A stretch of DNA of 64,000 bases from Oceanospirillaceae bacterium ASP10-02a (GCA_905182035.1 CAJIZL010000016.1:26812-90811); one strand, 5' to 3'; counted from the stretch's first letter, positions 24,331-35,012 are shown. Translations and numbers: made by a program. Notes: generated by a model not told the origin, from the letters alone.

Positions 24331-25404
24331 ATGACCGCTTCCAAACCTGAATTAAAAAACGACCGCTTTCTTCGCGCCCTCATGGGCCAGCCTGTTGATG
24401 TGACTCCTGTATGGATGATGCGCCAAGCGGGTCGTTATTTACCAGAGTACCGTGCTTCACGTGCTGAAGCTGGTGACTTTCTAAGCCTTTGCAAGAATGC
24501 TGATTTTGCCTGTGAAGTCACCCTACAACCGTTACGTCGATACGACCTTGATGCGGCTATCTTGTTCTCAGACATCCTAACGGTGCCAGATGCAATGGGC
24601 CTGGGCTTATACTTTGAGGCGGGCGAAGGCCCTAAGTTTGAAAAGCCAGTGCGCACAGAAGCCGATGTAGCGGCGCTCGCAGTGCCAGATATGAATGATG
24701 ATTTAGGCTACGTCATGAACGCCGTAAGTACTATCCGTGGTGCCTTGTCAGGCGATGTACCGTTAATTGGTTTTTCTGGTAGCCCTTGGACCTTGGCCAC
24801 CTACATGATTGAAGGCGGCTCCAGCAAAGATTTTCGCCACATCAAAGCCATGATGTATTCAACCCCAGAGTTATTACATCAAGTACTAAGCGTATTGGCC
24901 GATTCAGTGATTGCCTACCTAAACGCTCAAATTGCAGCGGGTGCTCAAGCGGTACAGATCTTTGATACATGGGGCGGCGTACTCAGTGGGCCGTGTTACC
25001 AAGCATTTTCCTTAGATTACATGCAGCGCATCGTTAACGGCCTTACCCGTGAATCTGAAGGCCGAGCAGTGCCCGTCATCTTGTTCACTAAAAATGGGGG
25101 CCAATGGTTAGAGCAAATGGCAGCCACAGGAGCCGATGCCCTGGGTCTAGATTGGACCATAGAAGTCAGTGAAGCCCGCAACCGTGTAGGTGAAAGAGTG
25201 GCCCTTCAAGGTAATATGGACCCTAGTGTTTTATATGCAGATGCACCTACTATTGAGGCTGAAGTAGGCCGTATATTGGCAGATTTTGGTAAAAACGATG
25301 GCCATGTATTTAACCTTGGCCACGGTATACATCAGTTTGTAGACCCAGAAAGCGCTAAAATATTTGTCGATGCCGTGCATGATCAAAGCGCGCAATACCA
25401 CTAA
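24331..25404 (+). CDS. hemE: Uroporphyrinogen decarboxylase
   Basis: HemE decarboxylates uroporphyrinogen III to coproporphyrinogen III in haem synthesis. The signature [15 protein letters not shown] lies near residue 30, the catalytic Asp in [13 protein letters not shown], and the second signature [13 protein letters not shown] near residue 150. About 357 residues. ATG at 24331 is the conventional start; a TTG three codons earlier (24322) has a better-spaced AAGG and could be the real one. hemE after gltD is the Pseudomonas order. Confidence 0.97.
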   Translation: MTASKPELKNDRFLRALMGQPVDVTPVWMMRQAGRYLPEYRASRAEAGDFLSLCKNADFACEVTLQPLRRYDLDAAILFSDILTVPDAMGLGLYFEAGEGPKFEKPVRTEADVAALAVPDMNDDLGYVMNAVSTIRGALSGDVPLIGFSGSPWTLATYMIEGGSSKDFRHIKAMMYSTPELLHQVLSVLADSVIAYLNAQIAAGAQAVQIFDTWGGVLSGPCYQAFSLDYMQRIVNGLTRESEGRAVPVILFTKNGGQWLEQMAATGADALGLDWTIEVSEARNRVGERVALQGNMDPSVLYADAPTIEAEVGRILADFGKNDGHVFNLGHGIHQFVDPESAKIFVDAVHDQSAQYH

Positions 25405-25429
25405 ATAAAAAATTCAGCAGGAACCTAAC

Positions 25430-25768
25430 ATGCCACATTGCGTTATAGAAATTTCTAACCAACTCAGCAGTAGTGTCACACCAGATCAGTTATTACGTTG
25501 TGTGTTCGATGCCCACGTGAAGTCAGGCTTATTTGAGACGGATCACATTAAAGTGCGCTGCTCCGGCTACGATCACCATATTTCAGGCACCGGTTCAGAC
25601 CGCTTTATCCACGCTACGTCACACATCTTGGCAGGTCGCACCGCAGATCAAAAGCAACAGCTCAGCAACATGATTGTGCAGGGCCTCATTGATATCGGTA
25701 TCAACTCCGCGGCCATGAGTGCACAAGTGGTTGATTTAGCCCCTAGCTATGTGTCCTTTACCGACTAG
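25430..25768 (+). CDS. 5-Carboxymethyl-2-hydroxymuconate isomerase-family tautomerase
   Basis: A 112-residue protein of the CHMI (HpaF-type) tautomerase family. The chain begins Met-Pro, so removal of Met leaves the catalytic N-terminal proline; PHCVIEISNQL is the family start and KVRCSGYDHHISG is a mid-protein motif. In E. coli C the enzyme acts in homoprotocatechuate breakdown, but no other hpa gene is present here, so the physiological substrate is open. It lies 25 bases after hemE and may be co-transcribed. Confidence 0.85.
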   Translation: MPHCVIEISNQLSSSVTPDQLLRCVFDAHVKSGLFETDHIKVRCSGYDHHISGTGSDRFIHATSHILAGRTADQKQQLSNMIVQGLIDIGINSAAMSAQVVDLAPSYVSFTD

Positions 25769-25800
25769 ACCCGAGTTGGATTAGTGCCGTTATAGTGGGA

Positions 25801-26265
25801 CTAAGTGATGATTTCAAATAAACCATGGGTCACCATGGCTAAATCACCAGCCGTTAGTTCAACCTCTAATCCCCTGTGGCCAGCGCTCACATAGATGCTC
25901 TCATATAATCTAGCACGCCGGTCTATAACCGTAGTAAGCGCTCGCTTTTGACCAACTGGACTCACGCCACCCAGCACGTAGCCACTACTTCGGGTTACTG
26001 CAGCTGGGTTTGCCATTACTACTTTCTTCGCACCAATCGCTTTAGCCATAAGCTTTAAGTTGAGCTGTTGATCAACTGGCAGCACCGCCACCGCCAAAGC
26101 CTTGTCTCCAGCATCCACTACCAGTGTTTTAAATACCCTTTGGGGAGCCACGCCTAGTTTGTCTGCAGCTTCCATACCATATGACGCCAGTTTGGAGTCG
26201 TGGGCATATGCGTGCACATTGTGATGAACACCTAAGTTAGTAAGTTGGTCGATCGCCGGAGTCAT
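25801..26265 (-). CDS. ybaK: Cys-tRNA(Pro)/Cys-tRNA(Cys) deacylase YbaK (EbsC)
   Basis: YbaK-family proteins hydrolyse Cys-tRNA(Pro) made in error by prolyl-tRNA synthetase. The 154-residue length is typical. Family features: VFKTLVVDAGDKALAVAVLPVD in the centre with the conserved lysine, AKKVVMANPAAVTRSSGYVLGGVSPVGQK (the GG-SP-x-G-x-K segment), and a C-terminal GLEVELTAGDL. Single gene, convergent with the CHMI-family gene. Confidence 0.93.
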   Translation of the reverse strand: MTPAIDQLTNLGVHHNVHAYAHDSKLASYGMEAADKLGVAPQRVFKTLVVDAGDKALAVAVLPVDQQLNLKLMAKAIGAKKVVMANPAAVTRSSGYVLGGVSPVGQKRALTTVIDRRARLYESIYVSAGHRGLEVELTAGDLAMVTHGLFEIIT

Positions 26266-26503
26266 GAGTTAGAGTACCAGAGCAGATGTGTTTTAACGTT
26301 TAGGTATGCTAACCCTAACCACAACAGCAGTCGAGGTAAACCCCGCCTAGCCTTGGTGACATGATTTAAACAGCTGCACTTTTAATCGACCACATAGTCA
26401 TCCAGAAACGGAGATAGCTTAGGTCATGTAATAATATCCACTCACGGTTAGTGTAAATGTTACCAAGCCGCGAAGTTTCTAGTTAGCCCGTTTGGAGCAA
26501 ATG

Positions 26504-26923
26504 ATGACATCAGAACAGTTCACCCCTGCATTTTTTAATGATATTGGTGTGGGCAGCTTGCCCGGGCACCTCGGTCTTCAGATTACTCGTGTGGTGTCTG
26601 GTATGGTTGAAGCAGAACTTGAGGTTGTGCCGTCTTTGCTTGCAATCAACGGTTATCTTCATGCAGGTAGCATTGTAACATTGGCAGACACTTGTGCTGG
26701 CTATGGCAGCACCGCTAATCTTCCAGTGGGGGCCACTGGCTTTACCACGATTGAATTAAAGTCGAACCATATAAGTACAGCCCGAGAAGGCACCATTACG
26801 TGTATTGCAACAGCTGCTCACTTAGGAAAATCAACCCAGGTGTGGGATGCTATTGTGACTCACAAAGAGTCTGGTAGAACCGTTGCCATTTTCCGATGCA
26901 CACAAATGGTGCTTTACCCTTAG
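26504..26923 (+). CDS. PaaI-family hotdog thioesterase
   Basis: A hotdog-fold protein of about 139 residues related to PaaI/YdiI thioesterases, which hydrolyse acyl- or aryl-CoA esters. The motif NGYLHAGSIVTLADTCAGYGS (His-Ala-Gly on the central helix, with the catalytic Asp further on) and TTIELKSNHIS are diagnostic. ATG at 26504 is best placed relative to GGAG at 26494-26497; ATG at 26501 is also possible. Substrate cannot be predicted from the sequence. Confidence 0.85.
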   Translation: MTSEQFTPAFFNDIGVGSLPGHLGLQITRVVSGMVEAELEVVPSLLAINGYLHAGSIVTLADTCAGYGSTANLPVGATGFTTIELKSNHISTAREGTITCIATAAHLGKSTQVWDAIVTHKESGRTVAIFRCTQMVLYP

Positions 26924-26938
26924 TGGAGGGTTATTGTC

Positions 26939-27643
26939 CTAGCAGTGTTTCTGATACATCAAATCCCACACTCCATGCCCCTTGCCTTCTCCGCGGCGTT
27001 GAAATTTGGTGCTAGGTCGGAAGTCTGGCTGTGGTGAATATTTCTCCTCACCTGCTTGGTTGCTGTAACCTTGAGCAGGTTCCATCACTTCCATCATGTG
27101 CTCTGCATAAGGTTGCCAATCTGTAGCCATGTGAAATACACCACCGATGGTAAGCTTTTGGCGAATATCTTGGGCAAAATCAGGCTGTACGATGCGGCGC
27201 TTGTTGTGTTTCTTTTTGTGCCATGGGTCGGGAAAAAATAGCTGTACGCCACCTAAACTGCCATCTGCAATACACTGGGCCATCACTTCTATTGCATCAT
27301 CACAAAATACTCGCACGTTGCTTAACTCTTGGATAGCAAGGTTGTTAAGTAGACGACCAACACCTGGGCGATGCACTTCAATACCAATGTAGTTGTTCTC
27401 TGGCATGGTGGCAGCCATGGTGGAAAGGGAATCGCCCATACCAAAACCTATTTCCATGATTACTGGATGGTTATTACCGAATATGTTTACAAAATTCAAA
27501 GGCCCTTGATTGAGCCCCAAACCATAGCGCACCCAATAGTGTTTCAGTGCATGTTCTTGAGACGGTGTCATACGGCCAGCACGTTTTACAAAACTACGAA
27601 TGCGGCGGGGATTTTCAATATTGAAGGGTAAATCAGTAGACAT
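26939..27643 (-). CDS. trmB: tRNA (guanine-N7-)-methyltransferase
   Basis: TrmB methylates G46 in the variable loop of tRNAs using S-adenosylmethionine. The 234-residue protein has the SAM-binding IMEIGFGMGDSL (about residue 63), the acidic NYIGIEVHRPGVG, and the catalytic/substrate block LFFPDPWHKKKHNKRRIVQ (about residue 140). The C-terminal TKFQRRGEGKGHGVWDL is also typical. It is divergent from hemC with a 143-base gap. Confidence 0.96.
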   Translation of the reverse strand: MSTDLPFNIENPRRIRSFVKRAGRMTPSQEHALKHYWVRYGLGLNQGPLNFVNIFGNNHPVIMEIGFGMGDSLSTMAATMPENNYIGIEVHRPGVGRLLNNLAIQELSNVRVFCDDAIEVMAQCIADGSLGGVQLFFPDPWHKKKHNKRRIVQPDFAQDIRQKLTIGGVFHMATDWQPYAEHMMEVMEPAQGYSNQAGEEKYSPQPDFRPSTKFQRRGEGKGHGVWDLMYQKHC

Positions 27644-27786
27644 AAAATTGATCTTAACGAGTAAGGAACAGCTTAACGCTTATTTTACCTATTACTGATC
27701 AATAAATCAGCATGATCATGGCGTCTAAAGCAGAGCAATTTGATACACTAGGGCACATATTAATATTCACCTAGTTATCGTAACCT

Positions 27787-28713
27787 ATGACCACCCTCCG
27801 CATCGCCACTCGTGAAAGCCAACTTGCCCTTTGGCAAGCTAATTTTATTAAAGCAGAGCTAGAGCGCCATCATCCCGGTATCACTATAGAGCTTTTAGGG
27901 ATGAAGACTAAGGGCGACAAAATACTTGATGTGCCGTTAGCAAAGGTGGGTGGTAAAGGCCTGTTTGTTAAAGAGCTAGAACAGGCGATGTTAGAACACC
28001 GTGCAGACATTGCTGTGCATTCCATGAAAGATGTACCTATGGAGTTTCCCGAAGGCTTGGGTTTGTCTGTCATATGTGAACGAGAAGACCCCAGCGATGC
28101 TTTTGTCAGTAATCATTTTAATAACTTAGACCAACTACCTCAAGGCGCAAAGGTTGGCACGTCTAGCTTGCGCCGCCAGTTACAAATTAAAGCTCTACGG
28201 CCGGATCTTCAATTATTAGATTTGCGTGGTAACGTAAATACCCGCTTAGCTAAGTTAGATGCTGGCGAATACGATGCCATTATACTTGCTAGCGCTGGAT
28301 TAATGCGTCTTGAGTTTGATCACCGTATTCAATCGCGCTTAACTGACGAGCAATGCTTGCCCGCTGGAGGGCAGGGCGCGGTGGGTGTGGAGTGTCGTTT
28401 AGAAGACGCTGCCACTATGGCTTTGTTGGCACCATTACACCATAAAGATACGGCAGATCGTGTGATTGCTGAGCGGGCACTCAACAAACGTTTAGAAGGA
28501 GGTTGTCAGGTGCCTATTGCCTGTTTTGCCGAATTAGAAGGTGATCAGCTGTGGTTACGAGGTTTGGTGGGCGAAGTGGATGGCAGCCGTGTTCTTACCA
28601 CAGAAATTAAAGGCCCACGTAGGGATGCTGAAAGCTTAGGTATTACCGCTGCAGAAGATCTATTGGCACAAGGTGCCGGTGAAATTCTGCGGGCTATTTA
28701 CGGTGCTCAGTAA
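27787..28713 (+). CDS. hemC: Porphobilinogen deaminase (hydroxymethylbilane synthase)
   Basis: HemC joins four porphobilinogen molecules into hydroxymethylbilane. The 308-residue protein has [13 protein letters not shown] at the N-terminus, [26 protein letters not shown], the catalytic Asp in [16 protein letters not shown] and RGNVNTRL. The dipyrromethane cofactor cysteine is in [12 protein letters not shown] (about residue 240). First gene of hemCDXY. Confidence 0.98.
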   Translation: MTTLRIATRESQLALWQANFIKAELERHHPGITIELLGMKTKGDKILDVPLAKVGGKGLFVKELEQAMLEHRADIAVHSMKDVPMEFPEGLGLSVICEREDPSDAFVSNHFNNLDQLPQGAKVGTSSLRRQLQIKALRPDLQLLDLRGNVNTRLAKLDAGEYDAIILASAGLMRLEFDHRIQSRLTDEQCLPAGGQGAVGVECRLEDAATMALLAPLHHKDTADRVIAERALNKRLEGGCQVPIACFAELEGDQLWLRGLVGEVDGSRVLTTEIKGPRRDAESLGITAAEDLLAQGAGEILRAIYGAQ

Positions 28714-28720
28714 ATAACTT

Positions 28721-29488
28721 ATGACAGCCATGAGGGTTTTGGTCACAAGGCCAGCCGCACAAGCAAAGGCTACGATCGAACTGTTGCGTAAGCATGGGTT
28801 TGAGGTGCAGCACCAGCCTTGTTTGCAGATTGTGCCCGTAGAGCCACAGTCAGTTGATGGCTTACAAAGTAAGCAGTGGGCGATGGATTTGGACAGTTTT
28901 GATCATGTCATTATTATCAGCACCAACGCCGCCCAGCACTGGCTCGACCTAGTTCAGGACTATTGGCCCCAGTGGCCGGTGGGTGTGCGCTGGTGGGCGA
29001 TGGGGGAATCTACACAAGCGCAACTAATGGCGGCAGGCATTGAGGCAGTTAGGCCTCACACGGGCGACACAAGTGAAGCTTTGCTGGCTGATTTGTTGCC
29101 CCAAATTCAAAACCACCACAAGGTATTAATTGTACGTGGCTGCGGTGGCAGAGAAACATTATCGGAAGCCTTGGTGGTGGCTGGAGCTAAGGTAAATTAT
29201 GCCCAATGTTACCAGCGTACGATACCAAACATTAACCCTGAGCAGTTGTTGAGTTTGGGTCAATTCGCACCCGGGGTTGTGATGTTACAAAGTGGTGAAA
29301 CTTTAGAGAACTTTGATCTATTGTTAAGTGGCCAAGATTGGTGCGACAAACAACGCACGGTATTAGTCTTGCCTAGTGCAAGAGTAGCGGAGCAGGCCAA
29401 AACATTAGGCTACCGTGTATTGCTAACTAGCGTTAGTGCTAGCAATCAAGCAATGTGCGATACTTTGTTGCAGAAAATAAAAAAATAA
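28721..29488 (+). CDS. hemD: Uroporphyrinogen-III synthase
   Basis: HemD closes hydroxymethylbilane with inversion of ring D. The 255-residue protein is weakly conserved, as is normal for HemD, but shows VLVTRPAAQAKAT at the N-terminus, DHVIIISTNAAQHWL (about residue 67), AMGESTQAQL, and VLIVRGCGGRETLSEAL. Its place 7 bases after hemC and before hemX makes the call secure. Confidence 0.95.
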   Translation: MTAMRVLVTRPAAQAKATIELLRKHGFEVQHQPCLQIVPVEPQSVDGLQSKQWAMDLDSFDHVIIISTNAAQHWLDLVQDYWPQWPVGVRWWAMGESTQAQLMAAGIEAVRPHTGDTSEALLADLLPQIQNHHKVLIVRGCGGRETLSEALVVAGAKVNYAQCYQRTIPNINPEQLLSLGQFAPGVVMLQSGETLENFDLLLSGQDWCDKQRTVLVLPSARVAEQAKTLGYRVLLTSVSASNQAMCDTLLQKIKK

Positions 29489-29570
29489 GCGCCTAACTAA
29501 CCTGTACCAAGTGTATATAAGGCGTAGTGATAGCAGGCTTATTAGGCCGCTGAAAAAGGATGCTGAAACA

Positions 29571-30815
29571 GTGACACAAGACCAGAACAAAGCCGACAAA
29601 AATGTGCCTGAAAAGGCCCCAGACAAACAGCCATCCAACACCAAAGCGGCCAAGGTTTCTAAGCCTGCGGACCGAGCCAGTGGGGCAAAACCAAAGCAAG
29701 CGAGCAGAGCAATACAGACCAGGCTAGGCCTATTGTGGCTACTAGTCATGTTGTTAATTGTTATGGTAGCGGGTCTAGGCTACTGGCAATGGCAGGCACA
29801 ATCCCAAACGACTGCCCTTTCTGCATACCAAAATGGTCAATCTGAAGATTTACAACAGTGGCAGATGCAACAACAATCTTTGGCCCAGCAGCTAAACGAT
29901 TTAGCAGTGGCAAATGATGCCGCTCAGCGCACTATAAATGGCCAACAAACAGACTTAGAAGATAACCAAGAACGTATGGATAAAGCGTTAGTTGGCGCTT
30001 TAGAAACAATGGCTAAAACCCAACTAGATCAAGGCCAGGTATTGCCTCAGTGGCAGTTGGCAGAAGCCGAATATTTATTGCGTCTAGCCAATCAGCGTTT
30101 AGCCATGGAACAAGCTAGTGAGTCCGCTATCGCCTTACTTAAGGCCGCTGATATTATCATTCGAGATAGTGAACAAGTAGGTACTTACGGCATCAGACGC
30201 GCAATTGCTGCAGACTTAGCGGCCCTTACCTCCGTTCCGAGTGTAGATGTAGAAGGTGTATATGCTCAGCTTGCCGCGCTTTCTGGGTTGGCGGCCCAGC
30301 TTACCTTCATTCCACCTCGCCGTGAGACTGTGGTCCCCAATAAAACGCCTGAGGCTGCTAGTACAGAAGGTACTGCGACCACGCCAGCCGCAGAAGTGAA
30401 TTGGACGCAGTCCGTATGGCATGGTACTAAAGCCGTAGGTGCCAGTGTATGGGGGGAGCTGAAACAGCTGGTTAAGGTGCAGTCCCGCACCCAAGAAGGT
30501 CAACAGTTACTCACTCCTGCAGCTGAACTGTTAGTGCGTATGCGTATTGAAATGGCATTGAGTCAAACACAAGTGGCCCTTTTGCGCCGTCAACAAACTA
30601 TTTATGATCAATCTTTGGTGGGTGTAAAGCAACTTTTAGCTCAATATTATCGCTCAAATGATGTCATTGCCCAAGCCATGCATGCCCAGATTAGTGCCCT
30701 TGATGAGGTTAAGGTGTTAGTTAATATGCCTAATATCAGTGGGTCTCTGGTCTCCTTGCAAGGCTTTATCGCCACATTACACGAAAGTCCAACTGAGCCA
30801 TTGGTGGGAGAATAA
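29571..30815 (+). CDS. hemX: HemX-type membrane protein of the haem operon
   Basis: HemX proteins are single-span inner-membrane proteins encoded with hemCD; the old label uroporphyrinogen-III methyltransferase is not supported for this family. About 414 residues: a Lys/Ala/Pro-rich cytoplasmic N-terminus, a transmembrane helix (about residues 52-72), then a periplasmic coiled coil (from SEDLQQWQMQQQSL) and a helical domain with the conserved LAEAEYLLRLANQRL. GTG at 29571 with AAGGA upstream is preferred; a GTG at 29511 would add 20 residues. Ends 3 bases before hemY. Confidence 0.9.
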   Translation: MTQDQNKADKNVPEKAPDKQPSNTKAAKVSKPADRASGAKPKQASRAIQTRLGLLWLLVMLLIVMVAGLGYWQWQAQSQTTALSAYQNGQSEDLQQWQMQQQSLAQQLNDLAVANDAAQRTINGQQTDLEDNQERMDKALVGALETMAKTQLDQGQVLPQWQLAEAEYLLRLANQRLAMEQASESAIALLKAADIIIRDSEQVGTYGIRRAIAADLAALTSVPSVDVEGVYAQLAALSGLAAQLTFIPPRRETVVPNKTPEAASTEGTATTPAAEVNWTQSVWHGTKAVGASVWGELKQLVKVQSRTQEGQQLLTPAAELLVRMRIEMALSQTQVALLRRQQTIYDQSLVGVKQLLAQYYRSNDVIAQAMHAQISALDEVKVLVNMPNISGSLVSLQGFIATLHESPTEPLVGE

Positions 30816-30818
30816 ACC

Positions 30819-32018
30819 ATGCGCTTCTTAATTCTCGTTATTTTATTGGTATTGTTAGTGGGTGCTGGACTAGGCACTTTGATCAATGTAGACCCTGGTT
30901 ATGTGTTACTAGCATGGGGTGACACCAGCATAGAAATGAGCATTTGGGTGTTAATGTTAGGCATTGTTTTGGTGTATATAGCAATGTCCTTAAGCCTACG
31001 CTTTGTTATTGCATTAAATTTACCTTTTCGGGTGCTTGGCAATTGGCAAGAGACTAGTCGAATAAAGCGTATGCAGTTACAAACCCGTCACGGCCTGTTG
31101 GCCTTGGCGGATGGCCAAAACATGCGTGCAGAAAAGAAGTTCGCTGAACTTGCTCCCACCACAAGTCAGCCTATTGTAGTGCTGCCTGCCCTAGCAACAG
31201 CTATGGGTAGGCAAGGCAAGATAGATGAAGCAGGGCAGGTGTTAAACAAATTGGTATCAGAGTTTCCGGGTACCCAGCAACTTGTACACTTGAAACTGGC
31301 TGAAATTTCTCTCTACCAAGGCAATGATGAAAAGGCGCTTAATGCTCTGCGAAGCCTTCATCTGCTTAACCCTCAGCATGCAGAAGCCAATCAGTTGTTG
31401 TTAGATTTGTTGCAGCGCCAACAAATGTGGCCAGAACTTATTAGCTTATTACTGGTAGTAGGCAGCTGTAACCAGCTTAGTGAAGATCAATTAGCGCAAC
31501 AGCAGCAACTAGCTTATGGGCGAGCCTTTAGTGCCAGCCACCGGCAGGATGGCAGCGCAGTGAAAAGCAGTCTAGACCAACTACAAGCATTATGGAGCAA
31601 AGCACCAAAAAGCATTACTAATCATGGTCCAAGCATTATCAGTTACGCCAAGGCAATGGCTCGTATTGAAGGCGATTCTGCTAGCAAGACAGAAGCATTT
31701 ATAGAGCAAGCTCTTAAGCTGCTGTGGTTGGACGAGCTGGTGCTTGAGTATGCACATTTACCTTTAACTGATTTACAGAAGAGCTTAACAAAGGCTGAAG
31801 CGTGGCAAGCTAATGCCAAGGATAGCGCGGCGTTGCAGCTCACATTAGGTCGCCTATGTCGGCGCTTGGAATTGTGGGGTAAAGCACAAGACTACTTACA
31901 AGCCAGCATCACCTTGCAGGCAAGTAAAGAAGCTCATGCTGAAATGGCTCGGTTACAGCATAAAATGGGGCATGTTGATGTTGCCATAGAGCATTATCGT
32001 CTAGCCAGCGTATTTTAA
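30819..32018 (+). CDS. hemY: HemY-type TPR membrane protein
   Basis: This is the proteobacterial HemY, a membrane protein with tetratricopeptide repeats, not the Bacillus protoporphyrinogen oxidase of the same name. The 399 residues include two N-terminal transmembrane helices (about 3-23 and 42-62), with VDPGYVLLAWGDTSIEMSIW between them, and a TPR-rich cytoplasmic part with the RGLLAL-type segment TRHGLLALADGQ. It closes the hemCDXY operon; a probable terminator lies downstream. It is thought to help organise haem synthesis enzymes, without proven catalysis. Confidence 0.93.
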   Translation: MRFLILVILLVLLVGAGLGTLINVDPGYVLLAWGDTSIEMSIWVLMLGIVLVYIAMSLSLRFVIALNLPFRVLGNWQETSRIKRMQLQTRHGLLALADGQNMRAEKKFAELAPTTSQPIVVLPALATAMGRQGKIDEAGQVLNKLVSEFPGTQQLVHLKLAEISLYQGNDEKALNALRSLHLLNPQHAEANQLLLDLLQRQQMWPELISLLLVVGSCNQLSEDQLAQQQQLAYGRAFSASHRQDGSAVKSSLDQLQALWSKAPKSITNHGPSIISYAKAMARIEGDSASKTEAFIEQALKLLWLDELVLEYAHLPLTDLQKSLTKAEAWQANAKDSAALQLTLGRLCRRLELWGKAQDYLQASITLQASKEAHAEMARLQHKMGHVDVAIEHYRLASVF

Positions 32019-32055
32019 CGTTGACACTTGACCTCGCTTGATACAGACTGTAACT

Positions 32056-32096
32056 AATCCAGCACGACCTTCTGTCCCATCAGCTGGATTTTAATC
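32056..32096 (+). terminator. Probable terminator between hemY and rho
   Basis: AATCCAGC at 32056-32063 pairs perfectly with GCTGGATT at 32083-32090, followed by TTAATC. The stem is 8 bp with a 19-base loop. It may end the hemCDXY transcript or form part of the rho leader, where Rho controls its own synthesis in E. coli. Confidence 0.5.
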
Positions 32097-32162
32097 GGCT
32101 AACTTAGCCTACAACCCCACTAATTTTACTTATCCCCCTAGCGCACTGACGCCCCTCTACCT

Positions 32163-33422
32163 ATGAATCTAACTGAATTAAAAACAAAAACGATGCCAGA
32201 ACTCGTCGAGATTGCCCAAGGCATGGGTCTCGATAATATTGCCCGATCTCGTAAACAAGACTGCATTTTTAGTATTCTTAAACGTCATGCCAAAAGCGGC
32301 GAAGATATCTTCGGCCAAGGCGTTTTGGAAATTTTGCAAGATGGCTTCGGTTTCTTGCGCTCAGCAGATGCATCGTATTTAGCAGGGCCCGATGACATTT
32401 ACGTATCGCCGAGCCAGATCCGCCGTTTTAGTCTCCGCACAGGCGATAGCATAGATGGAAAAATCCGCCCACCTAAAGATGGCGAACGTTATTTTGCCTT
32501 GCTTAAAGTCAGTAGCATTAACTATGGACCACCAGAACAAGCTAAACATAAGGTGTTGTTCGAGAACCTAACACCTTTGTTCCCGACAGAACGGTTAACC
32601 ATGGAACTTGGCAACGGCTCTAGTGAAGATTTAACTGCTCGTATAATCGACTTAACTGCTCCAATGGGTAAAGGTCAGCGGGCCTTGATCGTGTCTCCGC
32701 CAAAAGCTGGTAAAACCCTGATGTTGCAAAACATCGCTCACTCCATTACCCGTAACAACCCAGACTGTCACCTGATTGTATTGCTAATTGACGAACGTCC
32801 AGAAGAAGTAACGGATATGAAACGCTCGGTGCGTGGTGAAGTGGTTGCTAGTACGTTTGATGAGCCACCTTCACGTCACGTTCAAGTTGCAGAAATGGTT
32901 GTAGAAAAAGCCAAGCGTTTGGTCGAGCATAAAAAAGATGTGATTATCCTGTTAGATTCTATAACCCGTTTAGCCCGTGCATACAACACTGTAATTCCTT
33001 CCTCTGGCAAGGTATTAACTGGTGGTGTAGACGCCCATGCACTAGAACGCCCTAAGCGTTTCTTTGGCGCTGCGCGTAACATTGAAGAAGGTGGCAGCTT
33101 AACAATTATTGCTACCGCATTAACTGAAACGGGTTCTAAAATGGATGAAGTCATCTTTGAAGAATTTAAGGGCACAGGTAACTCAGAAGTTCATTTAGAT
33201 CGCAAGATCTCCGAACGTCGCGTATTCCCTGCCATTAACATCCGTAAGTCATCCACTCGTCGTGAAGAGTTGTTGACCCGTGACGATGAGCTGCAGCGTA
33301 TGTGGATTTTACGTAAGTTGTTGGATCCAATGGAAGACGGTCAAGCCACTGAGTTCTTATTGGATAAGCTTAAAGGTGTTAAGACCAATGAAGAGTTCTT
33401 CATGTCTATGAAGCGTAAGTAA
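32163..33422 (+). CDS. rho: Transcription termination factor Rho
   Basis: Rho is the hexameric RNA-dependent ATPase that ends transcription. The 419-residue length is standard. The N-terminal RNA-binding domain has [15 protein letters not shown] (about residues 57-71) and [10 protein letters not shown]; the motor domain has the P-loop [11 protein letters not shown] (about 178), Walker [17 protein letters not shown], the Q-loop and the R-loop region [18 protein letters not shown]. No rhoL leader gene or trxA is seen upstream. Confidence 0.99.
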   Translation: MNLTELKTKTMPELVEIAQGMGLDNIARSRKQDCIFSILKRHAKSGEDIFGQGVLEILQDGFGFLRSADASYLAGPDDIYVSPSQIRRFSLRTGDSIDGKIRPPKDGERYFALLKVSSINYGPPEQAKHKVLFENLTPLFPTERLTMELGNGSSEDLTARIIDLTAPMGKGQRALIVSPPKAGKTLMLQNIAHSITRNNPDCHLIVLLIDERPEEVTDMKRSVRGEVVASTFDEPPSRHVQVAEMVVEKAKRLVEHKKDVIILLDSITRLARAYNTVIPSSGKVLTGGVDAHALERPKRFFGAARNIEEGGSLTIIATALTETGSKMDEVIFEEFKGTGNSEVHLDRKISERRVFPAINIRKSSTRREELLTRDDELQRMWILRKLLDPMEDGQATEFLLDKLKGVKTNEEFFMSMKRK

Positions 33423-33458
33423 TTAGTTGATGTAACGGAGACCGCGTAGGTTATGACT

Positions 33459-34943
33459 ATGAAATACAAAGACCTACGTGATTTCATTGCAGGCTTAGAA
33501 GCTCAAGGTGAGCTCAAGCGCATCACAGCAGAGGTAGATCCATACCTCGAAATGACCGAAATCTGCGATCGCACTTTGCGTGCAGAAGGCCCCGCCTTAT
33601 TATTTGAAAACCCTAAAGGTTACGACACTCCTGTATTAGCTAACTTGTTTGGTACACCTAAACGAGTGGCCCTTGGCATGGGTGCCGAAAGTGTAGAAAG
33701 CCTGCGTGATGTAGGTCATCTTTTAGCTTCCTTAAAAGAGCCAGAGCCACCCAAAAGTTTTAAAGATGCCATAGGTAAACTGCCTCTTTATAAACAAGTA
33801 CTGAATATGGGCCCTAAGCTCATCAGTAAACCGCCATGCCAACAGTATGTTATGGCTGGCGACGAAGTAGACCTAAGCAAGTTGCCTATTCAAACCTGTT
33901 GGCCAGACGACGCAGGGCCATTGATTACATGGCCTTTAGTGATTACTCGTGGGCCTAATAAACAGCGCCAAAACCTTGGTATATATCGCCAACAAGTGAT
34001 TGGTAAGAATCGGTTGATCATGCGTTGGCTGTCTCATCGTGGGGGTGCTTTGGATTTTCGTGATTGGAAAATTGCCCATCCTGGTGAAAACTTCCCTGTA
34101 GCTGTAGCTTTAGGAGCAGACCCCGCCACTATTTTAGGTGCGGTAACACCGGTGCCAGACAGTTTGAGTGAGTACGCCTTTGCAGGGCTGTTGCGTGGCA
34201 GTAAAACAGAAGTGGCCACCTGCCTGACCAATGACTTACAAGTGCCCGCCAGTGCTGAATACATCTTGGAGGGGTACATAGCTCCAGATGATATGGCAGA
34301 GGAAGGCCCCTTTGGTGATCATACGGGTTATTACAACGAAGTGGACAGTTTTCCAGTATTCACAGTGACTCGCATTACCCACCGAAAAGACCCTATTTAT
34401 CACAGTACCTACACGGGCCGTCCACCGGATGAGCCTGCAGTGTTGGGTGTAGCGTTAAACGAAGTGTTTATACCTCTGTTGCAAAAACAGTTTCCAGAAA
34501 TCACTGACTTTTACCTACCACCAGAAGGCTGCTCCTATCGCATGGCCATAGTGACCATGAAGAAACAATACCCCGGTCATGCTAAGCGAGTGATGATGGG
34601 GGTTTGGTCTTTTTTACGCCAATTTATGTACACCAAGTTTGTTATTGTGACGGATGATGATGTCAACGCCCGTGATTGGAAAGATGTGGTTTGGGCCATG
34701 ACCACACGTATGGATCCGGCACGAGACACCTTGTTGGTAGAAAATACGCCTATTGATTATTTGGACTTTGCGTCACCTGTGTCTGGCCTAGGCTCTAAAA
34801 TGGGTATGGACGCTACCCATAAATGGGAAGGTGAAACAACCCGTGAATGGGGCCGCACCATTGCTATGGACGAGTCTGTTAAACAACGTGTAGATGAGTT
34901 ATGGGATGAGTTAGGTATTATGCCCAACGATACTGAGCGCTAG
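33459..34943 (+). CDS. ubiD: 3-Octaprenyl-4-hydroxybenzoate decarboxylase UbiD
   Basis: UbiD removes the carboxyl group from polyprenyl-4-hydroxybenzoate in ubiquinone synthesis, using prenylated FMN made by UbiX. About 494 residues. The start [22 protein letters not shown] and the prFMN-binding region with [19 protein letters not shown] and the catalytic Glu in [13 protein letters not shown] are characteristic. ATG at 33459 is preferred because TAGG lies 8 bases before it; an ATG at 33453 is possible. rho followed by ubiD is the Pseudomonas order. Confidence 0.96.
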   Translation: MKYKDLRDFIAGLEAQGELKRITAEVDPYLEMTEICDRTLRAEGPALLFENPKGYDTPVLANLFGTPKRVALGMGAESVESLRDVGHLLASLKEPEPPKSFKDAIGKLPLYKQVLNMGPKLISKPPCQQYVMAGDEVDLSKLPIQTCWPDDAGPLITWPLVITRGPNKQRQNLGIYRQQVIGKNRLIMRWLSHRGGALDFRDWKIAHPGENFPVAVALGADPATILGAVTPVPDSLSEYAFAGLLRGSKTEVATCLTNDLQVPASAEYILEGYIAPDDMAEEGPFGDHTGYYNEVDSFPVFTVTRITHRKDPIYHSTYTGRPPDEPAVLGVALNEVFIPLLQKQFPEITDFYLPPEGCSYRMAIVTMKKQYPGHAKRVMMGVWSFLRQFMYTKFVIVTDDDVNARDWKDVVWAMTTRMDPARDTLLVENTPIDYLDFASPVSGLGSKMGMDATHKWEGETTREWGRTIAMDESVKQRVDELWDELGIMPNDTER

Positions 34944-34952
34944 CTAGGCTAT

Positions 34953-34981
34953 AAAACTGCAAAAGATTGAGTAGTTTTTTT
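34953..34981 (+). terminator. Weak candidate terminator after ubiD
   Basis: AAAACT (34953-34958) can pair with AGTTTT (34973-34978), followed by a run that makes seven T in total. The stem is short and AT-only apart from one pair, so termination strength is doubtful. Confidence 0.3.
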
Positions 34982-35012
34982 GCCCAGCTTGTATGTTATT
35001 ATCTCGTGTATT

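Noticed and set aside
31643..31843. Antisense frame inside hemY
   Set aside because: It has low-complexity Ser/Ala content mirroring the hemY codons and no start signal.
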